In this document: piece after piece, positions 28,101 through 39,067 of the stretch | How the letters are laid out: the number at the start of each line of letters is the position of its first letter | Numbering within the stretch: position 1 is the first letter of the stretch | Translations under genes and position numbers: made by a program | Assembly: GCA_003248965.1 (NCBI GenBank) | Contig: QFQU01000009.1 | Coordinates: forward strand, 106,738-170,737 | Length of the DNA: 64,000 nt | Direction: 5' to 3' | From: Brevundimonas sp. | GTDB taxonomy: Bacteria; Pseudomonadota; Alphaproteobacteria; Caulobacterales; Caulobacteraceae | The notes under the pieces: generated by a model | The model's input: the letters and a program-made list of their open reading frames with translations, nothing else | What the model was told of the DNA's origin: nothing | Database searches by the model: none

Positions 28101-29381
28101 GACGTTCAGCGGACCGGCGATGCGGGTGGCGCGGTAGCTGGCCAGGTTGGCGTTCAGCACGGTGGCCTGTCCCTCGAGGCTCCAGTTCGCGGCGTCGCCC
28201 TTGAACACGCCGGAATAGGCGGCGGGGCCGGCCACGTCCGAACCGGCCAGGCGGCTGAGCGAGGCGATCTGTAAATCCAGCTTGATCCCGTCGGGCGAAC
28301 TGCGGTCCGACATGCGGATGACGCCCGAGGCCTGGGAGGCGACGTTGTCGGCGATCAGTTTCCAGCCGACGCCCTGGTAGGCCTTGTCCTTCGACGGGAC
28401 CATGGCGAAGCCGAAGCGCGCGGTGCGGCCGATCTTGGTGATGAAGGGCGCCAGCAGTTCCGAGCCGCTGAAGTCGGCGAAGCCCGACACGCGTGATCCG
28501 TTCTTGCCGAATTGCCCCTCGATCGTCAGGGGGGTAAATCGACCGGTCTGGACCCTGGCGTGAACGATCTCGTCGTTCAGCACGGCGACGGCCGAGAAGG
28601 GCTGGTCCGGCGAATAGCCCAGGCTGCCCGCCAGGGGGCCGCCCTGCGCCTCGTTGGCGCGCAGGTTCAGCCGGGTGTCCTCCAGCTTGCCGCCGAAGCT
28701 GGCGTTCAAACGCAGGAAGTCGCCGGGTCGGTTCAGGCTGTCGGCGTCGACGACGGCCGATTTGACGCCCGTGCGTGGAATGTCGGCCTTGCCCGACAGG
28801 GCCCAGCGTCCGTACTCCTTTGAGAAGCCCTCCATCAGTTCGACGTGGGTCGAGAAGCGGTCGATGGCGATGGAGATCGGCTGCGGGCCGCCCGGCTGGC
28901 CCGTGTCCGGCTCAAGCACCGGCTGGCGGATCAGGCGGATGACGTCGGCGCTGATGTCCTTGGCGTGAAAACGCCGGCCCAGCAGGGGCCAGTAGGACCA
29001 GTCCATGTGGACGTTGCGTGCTTCCAGCCAGACGCCCTGGGCGTCGCAAACTGTCAGCCGGTCGATGCTGAAGTCATGCAGAAGGTCGCCCTTCACCCCA
29101 TAGACGTTCAGCCGGCCATACCGGCTCAGCTTCTGGTTCTGCAGCAGGGCGGCGACCCGTTCGCGGCCGGAATCCGAACCGATGTAGTAGCGGCCCCCGA
29201 CCAGGGCGGCGGCCGTCAGGACCAACAGGACCGCGACCACGCCCGCCGCGATCAGGGCCAGACGCCGGGTCCAAACCCGCCAGGCCGCCTTGCGGACCCT
29301 TTCCCGCCGGGCAGGCGTCTTCGGGGCTTCCTGCGTCGGGGCGTCCTCGGATGTCGGGGGCGGGGGAGGGGTGTCGGTCAA
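25122..29381 (-). CDS. tamB: Translocation and assembly module TamB (AsmA/VPS13-like)
   Basis: The 1419-residue protein has an N-terminal proline-rich cytosolic tail, one membrane anchor at about residues 36-58, then a very long beta-rich periplasmic body. It ends with the DUF490/TamB signature (LPQDEILSQVLFGRSASQLSP and a C-terminal beta region). TamB-family proteins span the periplasm and work with TamA in outer-membrane protein or lipid transport. The start is TTG 29381, overlapping the tamA stop by four bases. The gene is long but uninterrupted. Confidence 0.94.
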   Translation of the reverse strand: MTDTPPPPPTSEDAPTQEAPKTPARRERVRKAAWRVWTRRLALIAAGVVAVLLVLTAAALVGGRYYIGSDSGRERVAALLQNQKLSRYGRLNVYGVKGDLLHDFSIDRLTVCDAQGVWLEARNVHMDWSYWPLLGRRFHAKDISADVIRLIRQPVLEPDTGQPGGPQPISIAIDRFSTHVELMEGFSKEYGRWALSGKADIPRTGVKSAVVDADSLNRPGDFLRLNASFGGKLEDTRLNLRANEAQGGPLAGSLGYSPDQPFSAVAVLNDEIVHARVQTGRFTPLTIEGQFGKNGSRVSGFADFSGSELLAPFITKIGRTARFGFAMVPSKDKAYQGVGWKLIADNVASQASGVIRMSDRSSPDGIKLDLQIASLSRLAGSDVAGPAAYSGVFKGDAANWSLEGQATVLNANLASYRATRIAGPLNVQVKNGRMDLDGDIRANGGVANGIIGGLLGSSPRVQLQAARMKDGALLLEKVDLTGQGLTLKGSGGRNLLGGMSFRGDVRLTDASRILPKARGAFGGPLRASTARTGAPWVLNFDGRGRDLSVGLPELDRILGKTPRLQLDGRLNGGRIEVTRGELTGAAGRAGAKGLIETAGRLRLALDWNARGPFNAGPVEIGGDMKGQGALTGNLSEPRVDLTAGFQTITAGALVLNDADMVLSFRKGTDASDGRITVTSGSNYGPARAQGNFFLGGDRIRLTDLDVNAGGVTAQGAVALSNNIPSSADLTFTARSGAFLAAGEANGRVRLTEGGGSDTAVLDVTGRNVRLAGQTWTLRTLNLKGQGTLARLPFTLALDVGGDTPAQFNGAGVYSRQGQAHNLTLQGGGRVREVAFTTRSPASVTLNGAERSAHLDLGVGGGVLLADMRQDARSAQLQADLTTVDVGSLAPDLRGTATGRITVRGTGDDLSGTANLVLAKIRSIDAPAGLAVDGRLDAVLARDTLTVRATAVDEGAVQASADLTLPVETSAAPLRLAIARTRPMSGNVAINGQIQPIWDLFLGGERSLSGQVAGRAVLGGTLAEPRINGRFDLSQGAYRENAVGLVLGDLTLRTSFDDTTAQIEIFTANDRSGGTVTGQGRIGLREGSGSTAQLTLNRFRVIDNDIGEARASGPITIVRGQDGNVQLTGQMNIDEARIEPEVPGSTGIVSMDVVEINRPGGDPVDTEKKARGPQIGMNIALRSSGGKVRVSGRGLNVVLDVNAQVRGTIAQPQLTGVANVVRGDYEFAGKRFVFDDTGRVTLSTDPKLIRLNLSATREDTALTASINVTGTAAEPKIALTSTPSLPQDEILSQVLFGRSASQLSPFEAAQLAAGVAALAGGGGFDVIGNLRELAGLDRLSFGGEASAVTISGGRYITDNVYLEVIGGGEGGAAVKVEWQPRRNIAVASQFGGQGDTSLSIRWRRESRPPGEQRDRRPNRR

Positions 29382-31171
29382 AACGCCTGGCCGATGCTGA
29401 CATAGATCTGGAAGGCCGCGTCGCCCGGACGCCGGTTCAGCGGCATGGCTACGTCGGCGCGGATGGGGCCGAACGGGAGTTTGTAGCGCACGCCCGCCCC
29501 GACGCCATAGCGGGTGTTGGTCAGGTTCGGCGTCGCCTGGAAGCCGACGGCGCCGGCGTCCACGAAGCCGACGGCCTGGAAGCTTTCGCCGATGTCGCGT
29601 CGAACCTCGAACGAGGTTTCGAACAACGACAGGCCCCCGCGCGGCGTGCCATCCGGCAACTGGGGATTGACGCCCTGATAGGAATAGCCGCGCACCGAAC
29701 CCCCGCCGCCCGAATAGAACAGGCGGTCAGACGGCACGGTCAGCTCGCCGCCGCCGACGATGGAGCCAATGCGCAGGCGGCCGGCCAGGACGGTTCGCCC
29801 CTTCTGGATCGGGAAATAGGCCGTGGACTGCCCTTCCGTGCGCAGGAAGACGATGGTGTCCTGGCCCGTCACGGCAGTCGGCTGGACCGACAGGTTCACG
29901 CGCCAGCCGGTGGTGGGGTTCAGCGGATCGTTCGACCGATCCAGATAGGCGCTGGTCCGGCCCGTCAGGATGGCCAGGTCGCGGTCCAGCTTGACCGAGC
30001 GGGGCGGCACGGTGGTGTAGTCGTAGCGGCTCTCGGCGTAGCGTCCGGCGTCCAGGCCGACGCCGTAGTTGAAATAGGAGGTCTTGCCGATGCGCTGTTG
30101 CAGATCGGCGGCCAGGACCACGGCCGCGCGGTGGAAGGCGTCGGTTTCCTGATTGACCAGGGCGGCGCTCAGTTTCAGCGTCCGGCCCGGACGGCGCCAG
30201 TGGGGCAGCGACAGGTCGGCGCCGAGGCGGCTGTCGATGTTGGCCAGGCGGGCCTCAAGCCGCAAGGTGTCGGCCCGGCCGAAGCGATTGTAACGGGTCT
30301 GGATCACATCCACGCCCGCGCCCTCGGCCGTGGACCAGGTGGCGCCGGCTTCCAGAATGCGGCGCGGTCGATCCTGAAGAGTGACGATGACGGGACGCAA
30401 GCCCGCTTCGGTGGTCTGATCGACGGGGGCCAGGGCGACGCCGACATTGTCATAGACCCCGGTGTCCAGAAGCCGACGCTCCAGCTCGGCCACCTCGTCG
30501 GGATCGTAGCGGTCGCCTTCCTTCCAGGGCGCCAGGCCCGCGACCCAATCGGCATTGGTGCCGCCGCGCGTGACCAGACGCACACCGTTCAACCGGACCA
30601 GAAGGCCCGAGGCGATGTGGTATTCGGGGGCGACGGTGAATGCAGCGTGATCGACGACGACGCGGCGCGGCTCGGCCTTGGCGTCGGCGTAGCCTTCGCG
30701 GGTCAGGCTGGCGACGATCCGGCCCTCGCCGGCGATGATGTCCACGGCGCGACCGGGATCGCCGGCCTTCAGCCCGATGGCGGCGATGGCGTCGCGGGCG
30801 CTGTCGGCGTCGGGCGCGGGATCGTTCCAGCGGACGGCCGGATCGGTCAGCAGGAAGCGTTGCCCAGGGGTGACGTCGACGATAGCCACGGGGGTCTGCT
30901 CGCCCTCGACCTGATCCTCAAGCAGGGGTTGGTAGTAGCCTTCCGACCGCAACAGGGCCAGGGCGGCGTCCATCGCGCCACGCGCGCGGCGGCGCGCCTC
31001 GAACCGGCTCTCGGCGGCGTCGTCCACCGTGCCGACGGCGCGTTCCAGCATCCGGCGCAGATCGCCGCTCATGTCGCCCCGAATCTGGGCGCGCGGCTCC
31101 GCCGAGGCGGCGTCGGCGCACGCCGTCCAGGCGGCCATGGCGGCGAGAATCAGGGTCGGCCGGAACTTCAA
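29378..31171 (-). CDS. tamA: Outer-membrane TamA (BamA/Omp85 family)
   Basis: The protein of about 597 residues has a signal peptide (LKFRPTLILAAMAAWTACADA), POTRA domains to about residue 270 and a C-terminal 16-strand Omp85 barrel. The barrel motif GGGGSVRGYSYQG (lid-loop RGY) is near residue 500, and VRYKLPFGPIRADVA closes the barrel. TamA inserts or assembles outer-membrane proteins with TamB. TTG 31171 has AAGG at good spacing and gives a normal signal peptide; ATG 31198 extends the acidic N-terminus and has no ribosome site. Confidence 0.92.
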   Translation of the reverse strand: MKFRPTLILAAMAAWTACADAASAEPRAQIRGDMSGDLRRMLERAVGTVDDAAESRFEARRRARGAMDAALALLRSEGYYQPLLEDQVEGEQTPVAIVDVTPGQRFLLTDPAVRWNDPAPDADSARDAIAAIGLKAGDPGRAVDIIAGEGRIVASLTREGYADAKAEPRRVVVDHAAFTVAPEYHIASGLLVRLNGVRLVTRGGTNADWVAGLAPWKEGDRYDPDEVAELERRLLDTGVYDNVGVALAPVDQTTEAGLRPVIVTLQDRPRRILEAGATWSTAEGAGVDVIQTRYNRFGRADTLRLEARLANIDSRLGADLSLPHWRRPGRTLKLSAALVNQETDAFHRAAVVLAADLQQRIGKTSYFNYGVGLDAGRYAESRYDYTTVPPRSVKLDRDLAILTGRTSAYLDRSNDPLNPTTGWRVNLSVQPTAVTGQDTIVFLRTEGQSTAYFPIQKGRTVLAGRLRIGSIVGGGELTVPSDRLFYSGGGGSVRGYSYQGVNPQLPDGTPRGGLSLFETSFEVRRDIGESFQAVGFVDAGAVGFQATPNLTNTRYGVGAGVRYKLPFGPIRADVAMPLNRRPGDAAFQIYVSIGQAF

Positions 31172-31230
31172 AAGGAAACCTTCGTCAACGGATGTCATCG
31201 CCGGGCGCCGGGCCCGGCGCCTCGCGCGGT

Positions 31231-31497
31231 TCAGTAGAAGAGGGTTTCGCTGTCGGGCTGGACCGACTGTTCGGAACTGCGTTCGTCAGGTTTCAGCTTT
31301 TCCGGCGGCGGGGTCGGCACGGGGTCGGTGACGGGGGGCGTCTCGACCGGTCGTTCCGGCGGGGCGGGTTCGGGCGGGGCGACATCGACGGGCGGGGTGC
31401 GGTCATCGTCGTAGTCGCTCGACCGACGGTCGTCGCAGGCCGAGAGGCTGAGCGCCCCGAGAGCCGTGGCGGCCAGAACAAGGATCGAGCGTTTCAT
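31231..31497 (-). CDS. Small proline-rich lipoprotein
   Basis: The 88-residue product has a lipoprotein signal with lipobox LSAC (Cys at about residue 21), followed by DDRRSSDYDDDRTPP and a Pro-rich, acidic tail ending SETLFY. There is no enzymatic motif. It may tether to the outer membrane near the TamA/B genes downstream. Family unknown, and low complexity prevents a better call. Confidence 0.65.
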   Translation of the reverse strand: MKRSILVLAATALGALSLSACDDRRSSDYDDDRTPPVDVAPPEPAPPERPVETPPVTDPVPTPPPEKLKPDERSSEQSVQPDSETLFY

Positions 31498-31574
31498 CAC
31501 AAAAGTCCCCGGCTTAGACCCCTTGCAACGTCTCAGGGTCTTGCGCCGTTCCATAACGAGCAAAATGTCCGAGG

Positions 31575-32657
31575 TCATCCTGTGTGTGACCAAGCCTGAA
31601 CGGCGTCTGAAAGCGTCACGGAGGGTGGGGGCGCGGCTGCGCCAACCGGGGCTCCGTCGAATCGGGGTGCGGGCGTCGGCAGACCGTCCTCGAACGTCGC
31701 CCGCGCGAGGTTGTGCGGATGGTCCGGCGCCTCGGACAGGGACAGGACCGGGGTGACGCAGGCCTCCGTGTCGGCGAAGGCGGCGGCCCAGTCGTCGCGG
31801 TCGCGCTGGGCGAAGATCTGCTCCAGCCGGGCATGAAGGGCCGGCCATCCGGCGAAATCGTATTGCGGCGCCGTCTCGGGCGCGATGTCCAGGCCGTGCA
31901 ACAGGGCGGCGTAAAAGCGCGGCTCCAGCGCCGCCACGGCCACGAACCCGCCGTCGCGGCAGCGATAGCAGCGATAGAAGGGCGCGCCGCCGTCCAGCAG
32001 ATTGGCCCCGCGTCGGTCGCTCCAGGCGCCTTGGCCGCGCAAGGCCTGGAACAGACCGCCGAGCAAGGCCGCGCCATCGGTCATGGCGGCGTCCACCACC
32101 CGGCCGCGCCCCGTGGTGCGCGCTTCGATCAGCCCCGCCAGCACGCCCACGACCAGCATCATCGCCCCGCCGCCATAGTCGCCCACCACGTTCAGCGGCG
32201 GGGCGGGCGGTCGATCCGCCGGCCCCATGGCGTGAAGCAGACCCGACAGGCCGATGTAGTTCAGATCGTGCCCCACCATCTGGGCCAGGGGGCCGGTCTG
32301 GCCCCAGCCGGTGACGCGACCGAACACCAGGGCGGGATTGCGCTGCTGCAGGACGTCGGGCCCATAACCCAGGCGCTCCATCACCCCGGGTCGAAATCCC
32401 TCGATCACAGCGTCGGCCTTTTCGACCAGAGCCAGGATGCGGTCCCGGTCGGCCGCGTCCTTCAGATCGACGGGAACGGAGGCGCGACCCCGGTGCAGCA
32501 CCGCGCCGCCCACCTCATCGAAGGCGCCCGCGCCCACGGACGCCGCGCGGCTGAGACGCAGCACCTCGGCGCCCAGATCGGCCAGCATCATGCCGGCGAA
32601 GGTGACGGGGCCCAGACCGTCGAACTCCAGGATGCGCAGGCCGGATAGGGGTTGCAT
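31575..32657 (-). CDS. CaiB/BaiF CoA-transferase, alpha-methylacyl-CoA racemase type
   Basis: The 360-residue protein resembles alpha-methylacyl-CoA racemase. It has LADLGAEVLRL near the start, the catalytic His in GHDLNYIGLSG, Asp in VVGDYGGGAM and the substrate loop NLLDGGAPFYRCY. AMACR-type enzymes invert the alpha-methyl centre of branched acyl-CoAs for beta-oxidation. Family III CoA-transferases share the fold. The racemase motifs here favour the former. It lies on the minus strand, 78 bases upstream of the small lipoprotein gene. Confidence 0.9.
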   Translation of the reverse strand: MQPLSGLRILEFDGLGPVTFAGMMLADLGAEVLRLSRAASVGAGAFDEVGGAVLHRGRASVPVDLKDAADRDRILALVEKADAVIEGFRPGVMERLGYGPDVLQQRNPALVFGRVTGWGQTGPLAQMVGHDLNYIGLSGLLHAMGPADRPPAPPLNVVGDYGGGAMMLVVGVLAGLIEARTTGRGRVVDAAMTDGAALLGGLFQALRGQGAWSDRRGANLLDGGAPFYRCYRCRDGGFVAVAALEPRFYAALLHGLDIAPETAPQYDFAGWPALHARLEQIFAQRDRDDWAAAFADTEACVTPVLSLSEAPDHPHNLARATFEDGLPTPAPRFDGAPVGAAAPPPSVTLSDAVQAWSHTG

Positions 32658-32752
32658 TCTTCATGAGTAGCCAGCGGCGCACTTGACCGGAAGAGCGGAT
32701 TGCAACAGAAGGCGCCCTTCGACGGTTCGGGCCAGCCCGGACGTCGCGCGGT

Positions 32753-32829
32753 GCGTCCTTAGCTCAGTTGGTTAGAGCATCTGACTTTTAATCAGAGGGT
32801 CCTCGGTTCGAGCCCGAGAGGACGTACCA
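32753..32829 (+). tRNA. tRNA-Lys (TTT anticodon)
   Basis: The 77-base cloverleaf has acceptor strand GCGTCCT pairing with AGGACGT. Its anticodon loop CTTTTAA lies in stem TCTGA/TCAGA, the T-arm is CTCGG-TTCGAGC-CCGAG, and the encoded 3' end is CCA. Anticodon TTT reads AAA and AAG lysine codons. A terminator hairpin follows directly. Confidence 0.98.
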
Positions 32830-32832
32830 TCT

Positions 32833-32856
32833 AAAGCCCGCTTCGGCGGGCTTTTT
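32833..32856 (+). terminator. Rho-independent terminator of tRNA-Lys
   Basis: AAAGCCCGC-ttcg-GCGGGCTTT is a 9-bp stem with a UUCG tetraloop, followed by further T residues. It is a textbook terminator four bases after the tRNA CCA. Confidence 0.93.
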
Positions 32857-32912
32857 GCTGTCTGGGCCTATGGGCTTTTGATCCCCGTCGCCCCACGTGG
32901 TCTAAGGGCGGC

Positions 32913-33451
32913 ATGAAGCGTATCGTCTCCGTAAGTCTTGTCGCCCTCGTCCTGGCGGGGTGCAACGCCGGTCATTCGGCCTTGGGCGGGGTGGAGCAGG
33001 TGCGGACCGGGCTGGGCGATGCGGTCACGGCGCCGCTGGACGATCTGAACCTGAGACGTCAGCTGATTCCCACCGTCCTGCTGCAGGCCTAGGCCAATCC
33101 CTACGATCTGCGCAATCTGAACCAGTGCACGACCATCGGCGCGGAAGTGGCGCGGCTGGATGAGGCCCTTGGGTCGGACACCGACGAACCGCCGCGCCAG
33201 GACGGGTCGTACCGCAGCGAGCAGGCGGCGGATGCGGCGGCCAGGGCGGCGCTGGACGCCATCCGCAACACGACCACCGACTTCATTCCGGGACGCAGCT
33301 GGATCCGTCGGCTCAGCGGCGCCGACCAGCATTCCAGGCACGTCCAATCCGCCATTCAGGCCGGCCGAATGCGGCGCGCCTTCCTGAAGGGCGTCGGCAT
33401 GCAGCGGAACTGCGCCCCGCCGGCCGCGCCCGGCTGGTTCCAGCCGAGGCG

Positions 33452-33455
<4 letters not shown>
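32913..33455 (+). pseudogene. Lipoprotein gene interrupted by an in-frame amber codon
   Basis: The frame opens with a lipoprotein signal, MKRIVSVSLVALVLAGCNAG (lipobox LAGC), and runs 59 codons to TAG at 33090-33092. The same frame then stays open for 120 more codons to 33455, reading ANPYDLRNLNQCTTIG and, later, RSWIRRLSGADQHS. The downstream part looks protein-like rather than shadow: the reading frame and codon usage continue without shift. So either the gene is a recent nonsense pseudogene, or the stop is read through, or the base is an assembly error. The family is unnamed. The last stop overlaps that of tgt by four bases (CTAG). Confidence 0.7.
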
Positions 33456-34564
<1,109 letters not shown>

Positions 34565-35035
34565 TCAGGCGATCAGTCGTTCAAGCTGTTCGACGCGCAC
34601 CAGATCCTTGGGGCGGCCGAACAGGCGGTAAAGGGCGATGTGGTCCCGGATGTCGGGCACGAACAGATCGACATCGTCCAGAACGATCCGACGTCGCGAG
34701 GTGAAGCCGGCAGGGCGCCATTCGGCCCCGTCGCGCGTCTCCAGTTCGGCCATCACCTCGACCAGCAGGGGTTGGTCCGACGCGCGGCCGAAGACAGCCG
34801 AGCGGAACAGCCCTTCGCCCGGATCGGGCATCACCTGGCCTCCCAAGGCGTCCAACAGCACAGGCGCGTCGCGCCGCGCGCACAGCACGTCGATGTCGGG
34901 CACATGCAGGTCGGTCAGGCCATAGAGAGCCATGGCCGCGCCGCCGAATATCCACCAGGGCTCACGCAAGCCTTGCGCCGCCTCGCCGACGGCGATCAGG
35001 CCCTCATGCAGGTCGGGGAGTAGTCGCTCAAACAA
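34565..35035 (-). CDS. Nucleotidyltransferase-like protein, unknown role
   Basis: The 156-residue protein has the small nucleotidyltransferase pattern: IFGGAAMALYG, then the metal pair DID at about residues 47-49, followed by LCARRDAPVL. Such proteins resemble MNT/AbiEii-type or kanamycin-type transferases. Its partner gene (HEPN or antitoxin) is not present, so no toxin-antitoxin call is made. The start is a weak TTG, so the N-terminus is uncertain. Its stop lies directly before the tgt start. Confidence 0.6.
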   Translation of the reverse strand: MFERLLPDLHEGLIAVGEAAQGLREPWWIFGGAAMALYGLTDLHVPDIDVLCARRDAPVLLDALGGQVMPDPGEGLFRSAVFGRASDQPLLVEVMAELETRDGAEWRPAGFTSRRRIVLDDVDLFVPDIRDHIALYRLFGRPKDLVRVEQLERLIA

Positions 35036-35152
35036 AAAGAAGGCGCCTCATGCCGTTGGGAGGCGGGATTTAGTCCCTCTCGATGCGAATGGCCACTCTA
35101 TCGGTTCAGACGGTCCGCCTAAGCGTTGGCGACAGGCGAATGTCTTGGGGTT

Positions 35153-35848
35153 TCACGCGCCTTCTGCGAGCAGCGTCCTGAAGTCTTTCTGATCCTTAAG
35201 GGCCCAGGCGTCGAGGAACATCTGAAACTGATACCAGCCGTAGGCTGCCGGGTTGGATCCGAGAGCGGTGTAATTCTGTTGGAAAAAGGCGACACGATCT
35301 TCGCCGGCAGGGACGGGGTTGGGCAGATTGCCCTGCACCACACGCACGACATCCATCAGCTTGGACAGCCGCGCTTCGCCGCCGGGCTGCGTCAGCCAGA
35401 ACGCCACGGCCACTCGGTTGGCGTGTACTTCCCCGTCATAGAGACGACCGCCATTTTCCAACCGGCCTGATTTTGCATCGACGAAATGAGACATTTCGTG
35501 CGGCACCAGAAAGGCGTTGAAAACCTCGGTGAAGAACCAGGCCGGATCAGCGACCGGAGGTTGGCCCAGCAGGCTGGCGATGAAGCCTTGGAAGTCAGGC
35601 GGGCATTGTGTCCAGGCGACTGTGTGAACTTCGGACCCGTCTTCCTTTATCCAGGACAATGCGGGCGTGAAGGACAGCACGACCTTGGGCGTCGGAAAGT
35701 CCTTCACCAAAGGTCCAGCTTCAATCATGAAACGGCGGACGATGTCTTCGACCTCGGCCTGAACGGTCGCCACCTGATCATCGACCCGCGCGAAGGCTGG
35801 AGTGGCCGTCAATAAGGCCGCCATCGCCAAAAAACTGCGCCGATGCAT
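35153..35848 (-). CDS. Secreted HExxH protein, putative metallopeptidase
   Basis: The 231-residue protein starts MHRRSFLAMAALLTATPAFA, a signal peptide with a twin Arg that could be Tat-type. It carries a zinc motif HEMSH (His117, Glu118, His121) and a possible third ligand Glu140 in DGEVHANRV, as in gluzincins. GGAG precedes ATG 35848; the longer frame to 35902 is not needed. I recognise no family. The 116 bases downstream to the nucleotidyltransferase gene hold no visible gene. Confidence 0.65.
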   Translation of the reverse strand: MHRRSFLAMAALLTATPAFARVDDQVATVQAEVEDIVRRFMIEAGPLVKDFPTPKVVLSFTPALSWIKEDGSEVHTVAWTQCPPDFQGFIASLLGQPPVADPAWFFTEVFNAFLVPHEMSHFVDAKSGRLENGGRLYDGEVHANRVAVAFWLTQPGGEARLSKLMDVVRVVQGNLPNPVPAGEDRVAFFQQNYTALGSNPAAYGWYQFQMFLDAWALKDQKDFRTLLAEGA

Positions 35849-35927
35849 GTCGATATCTCCGTTACGCGACTTGGAGATTACAGGCTTCCAAACCCGCCGC
35901 AAGCTATCCTGGCTGGCTTGCGCCCTT

Positions 35928-36575
35928 CTATGCGTCCAGCAGGGACTGAAGCAGCGGATGGGCCAGGACCGGCGCGGCGAGGCGCACCACGGCCTGCGGG
36001 TCTTCCAGGCGCACGGCGGCGGTGGCGTCGGCGACGATGAAGTCGGCGTGGGTGCGAGACGGTTCGGTCAGCCGCTCATGGCCGGGACGCACGGTCGCGA
36101 GATACTGGGCCACGACCGAATCGGCGGACCGGCCACGTTCGGCCTGATCGCGCAGCAGGCGGCGGATGAAGCGGATGTCCGCCGGCGTGTCCACGAACAC
36201 CCGGATATCGAACAGGGCCGTCAAGGCGGGGGTGCACAGGACGTGGGTGCCCTCCACGATCACGACCTGGGCGGCGGGCACGGGTTCTCCGCCCGGCTCG
36301 CGTCCGTGATGGATGAAGGAATAGACGGGGGCGACGACGCCCTCTCCAGCCTTCAACGCCTGCAGGTCGCGGATCATCAGGTCATGATCGCGCGCCGCCA
36401 CATCGTCGAAGTCGAACGTCGCTGCGTCGAAGCCAGGCAGGGAGGCCGCGTCCCGGTAGTAGGAGTCCTCGCGCACCAGAACCGCTGCGCCGTCCGGCAG
36501 GGCCGAAACCAGGGCCTCGGCCAGGGTGCTCTTGCCGGAGCCCGACCCCCCCGTGATCGCAATCAGAATAGCCAT
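35928..36575 (-). CDS. udk: Uridine kinase
   Basis: The 215-residue P-loop kinase phosphorylates uridine or cytidine with ATP in pyrimidine salvage. It begins MAILIAITGGSGSGKSTLAE (Walker A), then FDFDDVAARDHDLM, YSFIHHGREPG and IVEGTHVLC, as in the Udk family. Length and start fit. It may also be a phosphoribulokinase-family relative, but the substrate loop fits Udk. It is divergent from the acyl-CoA ligase gene, sharing a 160-base intergenic region. Confidence 0.85.
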   Translation of the reverse strand: MAILIAITGGSGSGKSTLAEALVSALPDGAAVLVREDSYYRDAASLPGFDAATFDFDDVAARDHDLMIRDLQALKAGEGVVAPVYSFIHHGREPGGEPVPAAQVVIVEGTHVLCTPALTALFDIRVFVDTPADIRFIRRLLRDQAERGRSADSVVAQYLATVRPGHERLTEPSRTHADFIVADATAAVRLEDPQAVVRLAAPVLAHPLLQSLLDA

Positions 36576-36635
36576 CCGGGCCTTCTAGGGCGCCGCGCCC
36601 GCCGACGCCACAAGGGACGATCGGCCGCGCCGAAG

Positions 36636-36672
36636 GTGACGCAAGGTCACGTTGCTTATCGCTGATAACCAA
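36636..36672. promoter_or_regulatory. Palindromic operator-like elements before the acyl-CoA ligase
   Basis: Two elements lie in the udk/acyl-CoA ligase divergent gap. GTGAC-gcaag-GTCAC (36636-36650) is a perfect 5-bp dyad. TTGCTTATC-gct-GATAACCAA (36652-36672) is a 9-bp dyad with one mismatched pair. They end 63 bases before the ligase ATG. A dimeric repressor of the ligase, such as a fatty-acid-responsive regulator, is an inference. Confidence 0.45.
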
Positions 36673-36735
36673 TGATAGCGTCTGCTCAAGCGTCGCATCC
36701 AAGCCGACGCAACCAAAGGACACAAGGAAACGCAT

Positions 36736-38364
<1,629 letters not shown>

Positions 38365-38383
38365 TCGTGTGCCGAGAGCGTCG

Positions 38384-39067
38384 ATGTCGTCCCGAAAGCC
38401 TGTTCCGCCCCTGATCCTGTGGCTCACGGCCCTGACCGCCGCAGCACCGGTGCTGGTGGTGGCGGCCGTGGCGGCGACGCGGTTCGGCGGCGTGTCTCTG
38501 GCCGTCGCCTATGACCTGCTGACCTGGACGGTGGCGCGGGGTCTGGGCTGGGTCGCTCTAGCGGCGGCTGTGGCGGTAGGGGTTCTGGCGCTGCGCGACC
38601 TGCGTCGACGCGGCGTCTTCGCCCTGATCGCCCTGGCCCTGGCCGGCGGCACGGTCGGGGTGTTCCAGTTCCAGGCCTATCGCCTGGCGCAGCCGAACCC
38701 CCGCGACGTCAGCACCAATGTGGGCGAGGCGCCCCGATTCAACGCTTTGGCCGACCTTCATCCCGGCGCCGCCGACGTCCAGGGCGCGCCGGCCTGTCCG
38801 GGGGCTCAGGCCGTGCCCAGCCAGATGTTGGCCCAACAGGCCGTTTCCGCCTTGGTCGATGCCGGATTCCCGGTGGCGCGCGCCGCGACCTTCGAGGTCG
38901 AGGGCGTGCACGAAGGCGCCTGGTTCGGCTTTCCCTACGACGCCGTGGTCCGCATTCGCCCAGGCCGCACCGACGTCCGGGTCGTCGCCCGCGACCCCCG
39001 CCCTGACGGCGGCGCCGCCTGCCGCCTGACGGCGAAGATCGTCGCGAACCTTGAGGCTCAGCGTTAG
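38384..39067 (+). CDS. DUF1499-domain membrane protein
   Basis: The product of about 227 residues has three predicted N-terminal transmembrane helices (about 10-32, 47-67 and 75-95). A periplasmic DUF1499-like domain follows, with ISTNVGEAPRFNALADLHPG-like spacing (PRDVSTNVGE), EGVHEGAWFGFPYD and a C-terminal TAKIVANLE. The function of DUF1499 is not known. ATG 38384 is preferred over GTG 38369. The stop overlaps the MBL gene by four bases (TTAG). Confidence 0.82.
   Translation: MSSRKPVPPLILWLTALTAAAPVLVVAAVAATRFGGVSLAVAYDLLTWTVARGLGWVALAAAVAVGVLALRDLRRRGVFALIALALAGGTVGVFQFQAYRLAQPNPRDVSTNVGEAPRFNALADLHPGAADVQGAPACPGAQAVPSQMLAQQAVSALVDAGFPVARAATFEVEGVHEGAWFGFPYDAVVRIRPGRTDVRVVARDPRPDGGAACRLTAKIVANLEAQR

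Noticed and set aside
29351..31237. A 628-codon plus-strand frame opposite tamA
   Set aside because: It is the antisense of a well-supported TamA with a clear barrel. High GC gives long antisense frames, and this one has low-complexity, Arg/Gly-rich content with no motif.
34565..35035. Type IV or VII toxin-antitoxin pair
   Set aside because: Only a nucleotidyltransferase-like protein is found; the neighbours are tgt and a secreted HExxH protein.
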